A stretch of 16,883 nucleotides of DNA from Pseudomonadota bacterium (GTDB lineage: Bacteria > Pseudomonadota > Alphaproteobacteria > Acetobacterales > Acetobacteraceae), in NCBI GenBank assembly GCA_021845555.1, contig JAJZVS010000026.1, positions 1 to 16,883 of the forward strand, read 5' to 3'. Of this stretch, positions 7,646 to 14,209 are shown in pieces. Position 1 is the first letter of the stretch; each line of letters begins with the position of its first letter. Position numbers and translations under genes: made by a program. The notes below the pieces were generated by a model that worked only from the letters and a program-made list of their open reading frames with translations, was not told where the DNA came from and did no database searches.

Positions 7646-8619
7646 CGCGCCACGTCGGCGTAGCTGCCGATCAGGTCGAGCAGGCGGCGGAACATGCGGT
7701 CCTGGCGGGCAACCCGCTCCTCCACCGCCTCCAGCCGACGCACCAGACCGTCCGTGCCGGCGCCGTTGCCCATGGTCGGGCGCACCTGGGCTGCGATGCC
7801 CCCGGCACCGAGATCCTGTTCGAGGTCGGCCGCGGTGGCACTGACCATCTCCTCGGTGACGGTGTGCACTTCCTCGAGCGCGCCGAGCACCAGCACCCGG
7901 CTGCAGAGCGTATTGATCCGGCGGGGAATGCCGCCGGTCGCGCGGAAGGCGGCGATGAACGCGGCATCCACCCAGTAGGGATCGTCGGACCAGCCGACCA
8001 TGTGCAGCCGGTGTTCGATATAGAGCCGGGTCTCCCGCTCCGACAGCGGTCCCAGATGGTAGGAGGCGAGCACCCGCTGGCGCAGCTGTTCGAGCTCCGG
8101 GCTGGCGAGCAGGGCGCGGAACTGCGGCTGTCCCAGCAGGATGGTCTGCACCGAGGCGCGGCCGGCCACGGTGATGTTGGACAGCATCCGCAGTTCTTCC
8201 AGCGCGGCAAACGAGAGGTTCTGCGCCTCATCGACCACCAGCAGGCAGCGGCGCCCGTTGGCCCGCTGGTCGTGCACCATCTGCTCGAACCGGCGCAGCA
8301 GAGTCGCCTTGTCGGTGCCGCCGTCCTCGATCCCGAAGCTGGTGACGGCGAGCCGCAGCAGATCGTCGTTGGAAACCTGGGTGGTGACGACCCGGCCGAT
8401 CACGTAGCTGCGGCGGTCGAGCTGGGTCCACAGATGCTCGACCAGCGTGGTCTTGCCGGCCCCGACCTCCCCGGTGATGACGACGAAGCCTTCTTCCTGC
8501 GCCAGGCCGTAGACGAGGTGGGAAATCGCCCGGCTGTGCCCGACGCTGCCGAAGAAGAACCGGCTGTCCGGGGTCAGCTGGAACGGGTTGCCCGACAGGC
8601 GATAGAAGGATTCGTACAC
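7642..8619 (-). CDS. XrtA-associated ExeA-like AAA ATPase
   Basis: A 325-residue ATPase. The N-terminus MYESFYRLSGNPFQLTPD is close to the invariant start of the XrtA-locus ATPase family and fixes the start at the GTG codon 8619, although only a weak ribosome site is visible. Walker A is GEVGAGKTT (50-58), Walker B is LLVVDEAQ (126-133), and the sensor/lid region continues through GGIPRRINTLCSR. The last 40 residues (LVRRLEAVEERVARQDRM) may form a short coiled coil. The fold is like ExeA/GspA ATPases that help assemble envelope secretion structures; the role in EPS export is not defined. It begins 9 nt after the outer-membrane gene, suggesting coupled translation, and ends overlapping the deacetylase start. 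Confidence 0.94.
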   Translation of the reverse strand: MYESFYRLSGNPFQLTPDSRFFFGSVGHSRAISHLVYGLAQEEGFVVITGEVGAGKTTLVEHLWTQLDRRSYVIGRVVTTQVSNDDLLRLAVTSFGIEDGGTDKATLLRRFEQMVHDQRANGRRCLLVVDEAQNLSFAALEELRMLSNITVAGRASVQTILLGQPQFRALLASPELEQLRQRVLASYHLGPLSERETRLYIEHRLHMVGWSDDPYWVDAAFIAAFRATGGIPRRINTLCSRVLVLGALEEVHTVTEEMVSATAADLEQDLGAGGIAAQVRPTMGNGAGTDGLVRRLEAVEERVARQDRMFRRLLDLIGSYADVAR

Positions 8620-8628
8620 GAGGACCGA

Positions 8629-10320
8629 TCAGAATGTCTTGGTGAGGCCGACGAGGAGGATGTTGTCATACATGGAATACCCCGCCTGGGTCGAGCTTCG
8701 TTGGTAGTACTGATACGTGGCGGTGCCGGTAAGCGTGCGCGAGATCACGTAGTTGAAGGTCCCGGAGGCGCTGAACAGGTCCTGCGCCCCGCCCGCGGTG
8801 CCGACGGTGCCGGTGCCGTACGTGAAGCTCGCGGACCATGTGGCGCGCTCGCTCAAGGCCCGGGTCCAGGTGGCGGTCCCGGTGGTGACGTCCTGCGACA
8901 GTCCACCCGTGGTGGTGGCGGTGGTGCCGACGGAAACCGGCGTCTCGGTCACCCGATAGACGTTGAGCGAGATCGTATCCCGGTCGAGTAGCGTCGTCGC
9001 GCCAAGCTGGAGGGTATCGGTACGATAGAGCGTGTTCTGCACCCCGAGCGCACTGTAGACCAGAATGAGCGGCGCCCCGTTGGGACCGATGATCGGCTGG
9101 CCGTTCGGTCCCACCGCCGCCTGGCCGAGCTGGGTGGCGACATACTGGAGGTTGGTCTGCAGGCTGTGGGAATAGCTCGCGGTCAGCGTCGTGCGGGCGG
9201 TGATGGCGTAGCGCGCCTGCGCGTTGATCCCGGTGATCCCCTGCTGGTGGGTGTAGCTGAGGGTAATGCTGCTGTCCGGATTGGGCTCGTAGGTGCCGCC
9301 GAAGCCCCAGATCGCGTCGTTGATATGCGTCCCGGCGCCCCCGGCATACGCGCCATAGGTAATGTTCTCCCAGCCGAGCCGGCCGAACACCTGGAGCTGG
9401 CGGGTCAACGCGTAGCCGAGCTGATCGGTCACGCTCTCCTGCTGCGAGCCGTTCAGCGCGCCGGTGCCCGTGGTGCGGCTGGCATCGAGCGACAGCGTGT
9501 CCTGTATCCGGCCGAAGTAGCTGCCGGACTGGAACTGCGCATTCGCGTCCGCCGTCGAGGCATTGGCGCTGCCGCCGCCACCGCCGGTGCTGCTGGTGTA
9601 GGTCTGATCGAGGGTGAGGCCGACCGTGCCGGTGCCGAAGTCGCCGAACCGGTGGATCAGATAGGGCGAGACCGAGACCCCGTAGATCTGCGTGCGCCCC
9701 TGCCGGCTGAGCGTCTGCGGCCCGCCTCCCAGGACGGGGCCGGCGGTCAGCGGAGCGCCGAGGCCGCCGCCGACCAGGCCGCCATTGGTCGGCGCCACGG
9801 TGGCGAACACCCGCGCATTCACGAACAGCGTGTCGGGCACCACCACCAGGCTGCCGACGCCGAACGCCTGCTGGATGATCCCGTTCTGCGACGGGGTCCG
9901 CGCGTAGTATTCCAACGTGGGCGCATAGGTCAGGCTGAGGTTGAGCCGGGGCGTGTTCGCCCCGACCGTCAGACTGGGGCTGACCAGGGTGATGAGATCG
10001 GCGCGCCGGTTCGTCTCGGTCTGGAAGATGTTGTCGTTGAACATCTCCTCGATCGTGAGCGCCGGCGTGACGGTGAAGCCGGGCGTCGGCAGGCCGCCCA
10101 TCACCAGCGGCAGGTTGCCCTGGTACTGGTAGTTCGGCGGGGCCAGGGTGCCCGGCTGCGCCGGCTCGCCGCCGGCGGCGGGAAACGGGTTGGCGAACGC
10201 ACCGCCGGCCTGCGTATCAGGCGCCGTGAAGGCAAGCGCGCCCGGTGCGCCGGCGCAGACCGCCAGCAGGGACGCAATCAGAGCCGCGACGGGCCGGCCC
10301 GGCATTCTTTCGGCTGCCAT
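8629..10320 (-). CDS. PEP-CTERM system-associated outer membrane beta-barrel protein
   Basis: A 563-residue exported protein. A signal peptide (about residues 1-30, hydrophobic core ALIASLLAVCAG, likely cut after GALA) precedes a Pro/Gly-rich segment and then many alternating amphipathic strands rich in Tyr, Thr and Ser, such as LNLSLTYAPTLEYYAR and RTTLTASYSHSL. It ends ILLVGLTKTF, with the terminal Phe expected for BAM-assembled barrels. Its place between the tyrosine kinase and ATPase genes matches the XrtA-locus outer membrane protein family (TIGR03016 type). It may be the outer-membrane channel or an anchor for the polysaccharide machine; this is inferred. A loop near 9070-9115 carries two copies of a GPNG-x-P motif. 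The ATG at 10320 has GGAG 9 nt upstream; a second ATG five codons later is possible. Confidence 0.88.
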   Translation of the reverse strand: MAAERMPGRPVAALIASLLAVCAGAPGALAFTAPDTQAGGAFANPFPAAGGEPAQPGTLAPPNYQYQGNLPLVMGGLPTPGFTVTPALTIEEMFNDNIFQTETNRRADLITLVSPSLTVGANTPRLNLSLTYAPTLEYYARTPSQNGIIQQAFGVGSLVVVPDTLFVNARVFATVAPTNGGLVGGGLGAPLTAGPVLGGGPQTLSRQGRTQIYGVSVSPYLIHRFGDFGTGTVGLTLDQTYTSSTGGGGGSANASTADANAQFQSGSYFGRIQDTLSLDASRTTGTGALNGSQQESVTDQLGYALTRQLQVFGRLGWENITYGAYAGGAGTHINDAIWGFGGTYEPNPDSSITLSYTHQQGITGINAQARYAITARTTLTASYSHSLQTNLQYVATQLGQAAVGPNGQPIIGPNGAPLILVYSALGVQNTLYRTDTLQLGATTLLDRDTISLNVYRVTETPVSVGTTATTTGGLSQDVTTGTATWTRALSERATWSASFTYGTGTVGTAGGAQDLFSASGTFNYVISRTLTGTATYQYYQRSSTQAGYSMYDNILLVGLTKTF

Positions 10321-10345
10321 TCCTGGGTGCTCCGCCGACCGCGGC

Positions 10346-11350
10346 TCACGACGAGTAGGAATAGGAGTAGGCGCCGAAACTGTGCGAGGTGGTCATCTGG
10401 ATCTTGTTCAGCATCAGCATGATCGTCGGGCAGGTCTGGATCAGGTCCAGCGAGGCCTCGACCTCGTCGCGCTGGGTACGCTCCGCCTCGACGACGAACA
10501 GGACCTGCCCCACCGCGGCGGACAATGCGGCGGGATCGGAGGTGGACAGGCAGGGCGCCACATCCAGAATCACCAGCCGGTCGGCGAACGTCCGTCCCAG
10601 GGTCTGCATCAGCCGGCGCATCGGGTTGCTGGCGAACAGCTCGGCACGGTGGCCGCGGGCATGCCCCACCGGGAGGACCGCCAGCCCCTCCACCGCGGTT
10701 TCGAGGATACAGGCTGCCGGGGCCAGATCCGGCGTGGAGGCCAGTTCCAGCACCCCCGCGCAGTGCTTGAGGTCCATCTGGTCGCTGAGCGAACCGTGCT
10801 TGGCATCCGCATCGACCAGCAGGACGCGATTGTCCCCGCGCCGGGCGATGCTGGCCGCGAGATTGATCGCGGTGAAGGATTTGCCCTCGTTCGGGCGGGA
10901 GCTGGTGACCATCAGGAGGTTGCTGAAACCCGGCTCGGCCCCGGCGCCGAAGGCGGTCCGCAGAATCTGGTTCTGCACCAGCCGGAACTCCTCGGCCACC
11001 CGCGTGCGTCCCAGCGAGCCTTCGACCAGACCGGCGGCCACCAAGCACTCGAGCGGGATCACGGCACCCGATGGCGCGACAGTGGCGTGCCCGACTGCCG
11101 GGTCGTGCGGGATCGGACCCGGCACAGGGCCAGCCGTGGCCTGGTCGGCATCGGGCGCGGAGACTGCGGCGTTGTCCGCCGCTTCCGAAACATGATCGGC
11201 GGAATCAGGCAAGGCACCGCCGTTCATGCGACCGCCGCGCGGGGCGGCCCCGGCAACCGGTTCGGTGGCCAGACCGGTCGGCGCCCCACCAGTCTGGATC
11301 AGCCGCTCCGCTGCCCGCTCGATCAGATGCAGCTTGTCGCCCGATGCCAT
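10346..11350 (-). CDS. XrtA-associated tyrosine autokinase (BY-kinase type)
   Basis: A 334-residue cytoplasmic P-loop kinase. After a low-complexity, Pro/Ala-rich N-terminal region (about 20-95), the segment VAEEFRLVQNQILRT (118-132) is typical of CpsD/Wzc kinases. Walker A is SSRPNEGKS (150-158, Lys157), Walker A' is VLLVDADAK (176-184), and the Walker B-like strand is LVILDVAP. The C-terminus holds a short tyrosine cluster, Tyr328, Tyr330 and Tyr332, within AYSYSYSS, the likely autophosphorylation site. Such kinases cycle between phosphorylated and free states to control polymer length and export through the Wzz-like partner. The ATG at 11350 directly follows the TGA of the chain-length gene with no gap, which implies coupled translation and a cognate pair. 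Confidence 0.93.
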   Translation of the reverse strand: MASGDKLHLIERAAERLIQTGGAPTGLATEPVAGAAPRGGRMNGGALPDSADHVSEAADNAAVSAPDADQATAGPVPGPIPHDPAVGHATVAPSGAVIPLECLVAAGLVEGSLGRTRVAEEFRLVQNQILRTAFGAGAEPGFSNLLMVTSSRPNEGKSFTAINLAASIARRGDNRVLLVDADAKHGSLSDQMDLKHCAGVLELASTPDLAPAACILETAVEGLAVLPVGHARGHRAELFASNPMRRLMQTLGRTFADRLVILDVAPCLSTSDPAALSAAVGQVLFVVEAERTQRDEVEASLDLIQTCPTIMLMLNKIQMTTSHSFGAYSYSYSS

Positions 11351-12904
11351 TCAGATCACCGAAGCGGTATGGAGGATACGGATCACCAAACCGCCATACA
11401 TGGCGATCAGGAGGAACAGAGCGAGCCCGACTGGCAATACCACCCGCAGCCGCATGTGCAGCGGCCGCACGCCCACCATCGAGATACCGCCCAGCACCGG
11501 CAATCCCAGGCTGCGCAGGTCATCGACCACGCAGAACGAGCGGTCCAGCTGCGCCAGCAGCAAGGGGAGCGCGACCGCCACGCCGAGGCCGACCAGCATC
11601 ACCCCGCTGACCAGCAACAGGCGATTCGGCGCCACCGGCAGCCGCGGCAGCACCGGCGGATCGACCACCCGGATCTGCACCTTGTCGGCCTGGGTATCCG
11701 CCGCTTCGGCGATATTGGCGGACTGCAGGCGGCTCATCAGCTCGTTGTAGTCGCCGCGCAACACGGTGTAGGTGCGGTTCATGTTCTCATAATCCGCAAC
11801 CAGGTTGGGCTCCTGCTGCTGCAACGTCTCCAGCCGCTTCACGAAGCCTTGCGCCTGCGCGAGCTGCCGCTCGGCCGCGCTGATCTGACCGTTCACCAGC
11901 ACCAGCTTCACTTTGATCTGGTCGTAGACCGGGTTGGGGACCGAGCGCGTGCCCGCTTTCAGGTCGGCCTTCGCCTTGCCGGCGCCCCCCCCGGCGGCGG
12001 GCGCGCCCCCGGGCGACAGGGCGCCCGACTTCATCGCGGCGATCTGCTTCTTGAGCGCGATCACGCCGGGATAGTCGTCGGTATACTGCAACTGCATCAT
12101 GCGCAGCCGCTCCTCGGCCTGGGCCAGAGGGCTGAGACCGCCGGGACCGCCGGCCAGATCTTCCGCCACCAGCATCGGCTTGGTACCCGCCAGTTCCTGG
12201 CCCAGCGCCTTGGCCTCGAGCTGAAGGTCCTGCAGATGCGTCTGCAGCGTCACGATCTTGGCGTGGAGCGTATCGAGCGCCATGCTGGCCCCGGTGCCCT
12301 CGGGGGTGAACACGCCGAGATATTTGTTCCGGAACTCGGCCCGTCGCCGCTCGGCGGTGCGCAACTGCTGCTCGTAGGAGGCAAGCTGGTGCTCGAGGAA
12401 CCGCCGCGCGTTCTCCATGTCACGGTGGCTGCTGCCGGTGGCCTTCTCGATGAAGATCGACAGCAGGGTCTGCACCACCTGCTGCGCCATCCGCGGACTG
12501 GTGCTGCGATAGGCGATCGTGAACAGATTGTCGCCCTGCTGACCAAGCATAATGCTCGATTGCAGGCCGCGCACCATCGCGTCCCGCGAATCCGGACCGG
12601 TGACGCGGAGGTCGAGATCTGTCTTCGAGATCAGCTCTTCCATGTTCGGCCGGCTGAGCAAAGTGCGCTGCAGCACGTCCAGCCGGCCCTGCGGCGAGGT
12701 GTTGACCGCGATGCCGGCCAGCAGCGGCGTCAGGATCGCGTCCGAGGCGACATAGAGACGGGACTCGGCCTGATACTGGTTCGGCATCATGGCCACCAGC
12801 GTCCAGCCGGCGAGACAGACCGCCCAGGCCGCCGCCACGCCGATCCAGCGCCGGCGCCAGGCGGCCTTCAGATGGCGCTGGAGGAAGGCATGGAGAAACT
12901 CCAT
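11351..12904 (-). CDS. XrtA system polysaccharide chain-length determinant (Wzz-like)
   Basis: A 517-residue polysaccharide co-polymerase. An N-terminal membrane helix (about 20-40) is followed by the Wzz signature PNQYQAESRLYV (41-52). The long middle part is rich in Glu, Gln, Lys and Arg and likely forms the periplasmic coiled coils; it includes a Gly/Ala/Pro-rich insert (SPGGAPAAGGGAGK). Near the C-terminus, VDPPVLPRLPVAPNR leads into a second membrane helix, and a third hydrophobic segment (LPVGLALFLLIAMYGGLVI) lies close to the end. It probably sets polymer length together with the adjacent tyrosine kinase, lacking a fused kinase domain of its own. The ATG at 12904 has GAGGT at 7-nt spacing, and this ribosome site overlaps the stop of the export gene. 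Confidence 0.94.
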   Translation of the reverse strand: MEFLHAFLQRHLKAAWRRRWIGVAAAWAVCLAGWTLVAMMPNQYQAESRLYVASDAILTPLLAGIAVNTSPQGRLDVLQRTLLSRPNMEELISKTDLDLRVTGPDSRDAMVRGLQSSIMLGQQGDNLFTIAYRSTSPRMAQQVVQTLLSIFIEKATGSSHRDMENARRFLEHQLASYEQQLRTAERRRAEFRNKYLGVFTPEGTGASMALDTLHAKIVTLQTHLQDLQLEAKALGQELAGTKPMLVAEDLAGGPGGLSPLAQAEERLRMMQLQYTDDYPGVIALKKQIAAMKSGALSPGGAPAAGGGAGKAKADLKAGTRSVPNPVYDQIKVKLVLVNGQISAAERQLAQAQGFVKRLETLQQQEPNLVADYENMNRTYTVLRGDYNELMSRLQSANIAEAADTQADKVQIRVVDPPVLPRLPVAPNRLLLVSGVMLVGLGVAVALPLLLAQLDRSFCVVDDLRSLGLPVLGGISMVGVRPLHMRLRVVLPVGLALFLLIAMYGGLVIRILHTASVI

Positions 12905-12914
12905 CGCCGCGACC

Positions 12915-13538
12915 TCAGAACCAGGTCTGCGGGATGATCAGCGTATCACCCGGGCGCATCTTGATGTTCTGGCTCATGTCGCCGTGGTTCAGCAGACTGT
13001 CCAGACGGACATGGATCTTGTCCTCCTTGCCGTCCGGCAGGCGACGCACGACGAAGGCCTGGTTCCCGGCCGCGAACTTGGTCAGGCCCTTGGTCGCGAT
13101 CATCACGTCGAGCAGGGTCATGCCGTCGCGGTAGGGGATCGCCTCCGGCGCGGTGGCCTGGCCGATCACCCGGATCTGCCGGTCGAACGGTCCGACGAAA
13201 CTGCGGACGATCACCGTGACATTGGGGTCTTTCACATACTTCTTCAGCCGCAGCTCGATCCGCTTGGCGAGCTCGGGAGGGGTCAGCCCGGCGGCGCGAA
13301 TGTCCTGGACCAGCGGGATGGAAATCCGCCCGTCCGGCCGCACCGCAACGCCGCCTTCGCTCAATTCCGGCGACTGATAGACGAACACGCTCAACGTGTC
13401 GCCCGAACCTATGACATATTCACTGTTTCCGGCGTGCGCCGAAGCTGCGGGAACGTTCGGCGGCGGCGGCGCCGCGCAGCCGGCGAGCAGGACGGATCCG
13501 AGAAGAAGGCAAAGCAGGGAGGAAGCGGCCCGTGACAC
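12915..13538 (-). CDS. XrtA/PEP-CTERM exopolysaccharide export lipoprotein (Wza-like)
   Basis: A 207-residue lipoprotein. The signal peptide ends in the lipobox LAGC (Cys21) and is followed by a Pro-rich linker. The polysaccharide export (Poly_export) domain covers about 40-115, from YVIGSGDTLSVFVYQ to DPNVTVIV, and a SLBB-like region follows (IRVIGQATAPEAIPY, MTLLDVMIATKGLT, ending RPGDTLIIPQTWF). It should form the outer-membrane side of the export channel. I chose the GTG at 13538 because the signal peptide starts there, with AAGGA about 11 nt upstream. The reading frame stays open to 13817, but a longer start would run through a tRNA-like gene and destroy the signal peptide. This is the first gene of the minus-strand EPS operon. 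Confidence 0.92.
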   Translation of the reverse strand: MSRAASSLLCLLLGSVLLAGCAAPPPPNVPAASAHAGNSEYVIGSGDTLSVFVYQSPELSEGGVAVRPDGRISIPLVQDIRAAGLTPPELAKRIELRLKKYVKDPNVTVIVRSFVGPFDRQIRVIGQATAPEAIPYRDGMTLLDVMIATKGLTKFAAGNQAFVVRRLPDGKEDKIHVRLDSLLNHGDMSQNIKMRPGDTLIIPQTWF

Positions 13539-13620
13539 GGTGGCTCTGTTCCTTAGGAGGGAGACGAGGGTACGCAGGCGGGCGAGGCAACGCCCTGACG
13601 CACGGATCAACGCGGACGAA

Positions 13621-13646
13621 CGGGGCAGACCCCCAAGCAGGCCCCG
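13621..13646 (-). terminator. Hairpin just after the tRNA, possible terminator
   Basis: CGGGGC and GCCCCG form a perfect 6-bp GC stem around a 14-nt loop, beginning 3 nt beyond the tRNA 3' end. On the minus strand there is no run of T after the stem, so it is not a standard intrinsic terminator. It could end the tRNA transcript, act in tRNA processing, or lie in the 5' leader of the EPS operon. It may also be a chance pairing in GC-rich DNA. Confidence 0.3.
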
Positions 13647-13649
13647 CTT

Positions 13650-13720
13650 TAGGCGCGGAAGGAGTTGAACCCCCGCCTCTGCCGTGTACGGGCAGCGCTC
13701 TGCCACTGAGCTACGCGCCT
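13650..13720 (-). tRNA. tRNA-Val(TAC)-like gene with G33
   Basis: The 71 nt fold as a complete cloverleaf. The acceptor stem AGGCGCG/CGCGCCT pairs over all 7 bp; T8 and A9 follow; the D arm is GCTC/GAGC around AGTGGCA with the conserved GG; the anticodon stem is CTGCC/GGCAG; the variable loop is AGGC (4 nt); the T arm is GGGGG/CCTTC around TTCAACT; the discriminator is A. CCA is not encoded. The anticodon loop reads CGTACAC, giving anticodon TAC at 13686-13688 and valine identity, which A73 also supports. Position 33, almost always U, is G here, and the acceptor starts A1-U72. The first EPS gene begins about 110 nt downstream on the same strand. It may be a functional but odd tRNA or a decayed copy. 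Confidence 0.7.
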
Positions 13721-13838
13721 GCAATATCGTTAGGACCTGCGGGCCAGGCACCGACCGCCACTCACCGCGGCCCCCGAACCCGATCCTGAAGGGGATACCA
13801 CACCTCACCGTCGCCACTCAACCAAGCCCACCGAGAAG

Positions 13839-13886
13839 ACCCATGCCGGCCCGGACCCATGCTGGCGCGAACCCATGCCGGCCCGC
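13839..13886. repeat. Three tandem copies of a 16-bp repeat
   Basis: The unit is ACCCATGCCGGCCCGG at 13839-13854, then ACCCATGCTGGCGCGA at 13855-13870, then ACCCATGCCGGCCCGC at 13871-13886. Copies one and three differ only at the last base; the middle copy differs from them at three or four positions. A shorter related segment, CCCATGCCGCCCG, occurs again at 13923-13935. The copies sit head to tail with no spacer, so this is a minisatellite-like repeat and not a CRISPR. It could be a binding-site array or simply slippage product. Confidence 0.75.
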
Positions 13887-13925
13887 TCGTGAACCGGCGC
13901 GAGCACCTTAAGGAGGATGATGCCC

Positions 13926-13991
13926 ATGCCGCCCGCCGCGGATCAAGCAGAAAGATTCCTTGACCCGATTGAAAAACTGTTCCATTTGTAG
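13926..13991 (+). CDS. Possible small ORF with strong ribosome binding site
   Basis: AGGAGG at 13911-13916, preceded by TTA, is the best Shine-Dalgarno match seen in the window. It is followed by in-frame ATG codons at 13917, 13920 and 13926. The last has 9-nt spacing and opens a 21-residue frame ending in TAG at 13989-13991, reading MPPAADQAERFLDPIEKLFHL. The peptide has no signal sequence and I know no family for it. It lies about 220 nt upstream of the sugar transferase on the same strand, so it could be a leader peptide or a chance frame. The peptide's second half coincides with the AT-rich patch that may hold the promoter, which argues against translation. Confidence 0.3.
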   Translation: MPPAADQAERFLDPIEKLFHL

Positions 13992-14209
13992 ATGCGATAG
14001 AGATTGATCGTGGCGCGGAAACTTTCTGGGATCGGCATGTCAGGTTTCGCGGCGGCGATAGGACGGAAGGCAGGGTGCGGTCGGCCGCTGGTTCTGGGAG
14101 CGGTGCGGCCATTCGGCCGTGAGGATCGTGGCCCGACTTCCCCTTGCCTTGGCTCCTCTCGGGCTCCCTTTCCTGTTCCGATCTCCCCCGACCGGATCGC
14201 GAACCGGAG

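Larger units (their letters stand above)
833..13538 (-). other. Predicted ten-gene XrtA-type exopolysaccharide operon
   Basis: Ten consecutive minus-strand genes have intergenic gaps of 0 to 44 nt, two ATGA overlaps (7642-7645 and 6758-6761) and one direct TGA-ATG junction (11350/11351). The order export, chain length, kinase, outer-membrane protein, ATPase, deacetylase, FemAB, XrtA-EpsI is the conserved order of XrtA/PEP-CTERM EPS loci. The last two genes (oxidoreductase-epimerase and GT4) are probably specific to this organism's polymer. I saw no internal terminator or convincing internal promoter. The longest gap, 44 nt before the fusion gene, is too short to suggest a separate transcription unit. 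That this is one transcript is an inference from spacing. Confidence 0.8.
13721..14209. other. Intergenic region between tRNA and sugar transferase
   Basis: These 489 nt hold no gene of recognisable family. They contain a 16-bp tandem repeat (13839-13886), a small ORF behind a strong Shine-Dalgarno sequence (13911-13991), and an AT-rich patch at about 13941-14030 that contrasts with the GC-rich surroundings. The patch has -35-like hexamers TTGACC (13960-13965) and TTGAAA (13969-13974), but no convincing -10 at normal spacing, so I do not call a promoter position. The region probably carries the promoter of the plus-strand sugar transferase and, on the other strand, that of the tRNA. The stretch 14031-14209 is GC-rich leader with no structure I can support. 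Confidence 0.6.

Noticed and set aside
10148..12937. A 929-codon open frame on the plus strand antisense to the outer-membrane, kinase and chain-length genes
   Set aside because: It is rich in Arg, His, Gln and Gly with no domain, and lies opposite three well-supported genes. Long antisense frames are expected in DNA this GC-rich.
13539..13817. Longer N-terminus for the export lipoprotein
   Set aside because: It would run through the tRNA-like gene and place about 93 residues ahead of a lipoprotein signal peptide.
13960..13998. A sigma-70 or sigma-54 promoter for the sugar transferase
   Set aside because: TTGACC and TTGAAA are present in an AT-rich patch, but no acceptable -10 lies at 16-18 nt, and I found no good GG-N10-GC element. 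The site is left uncalled.
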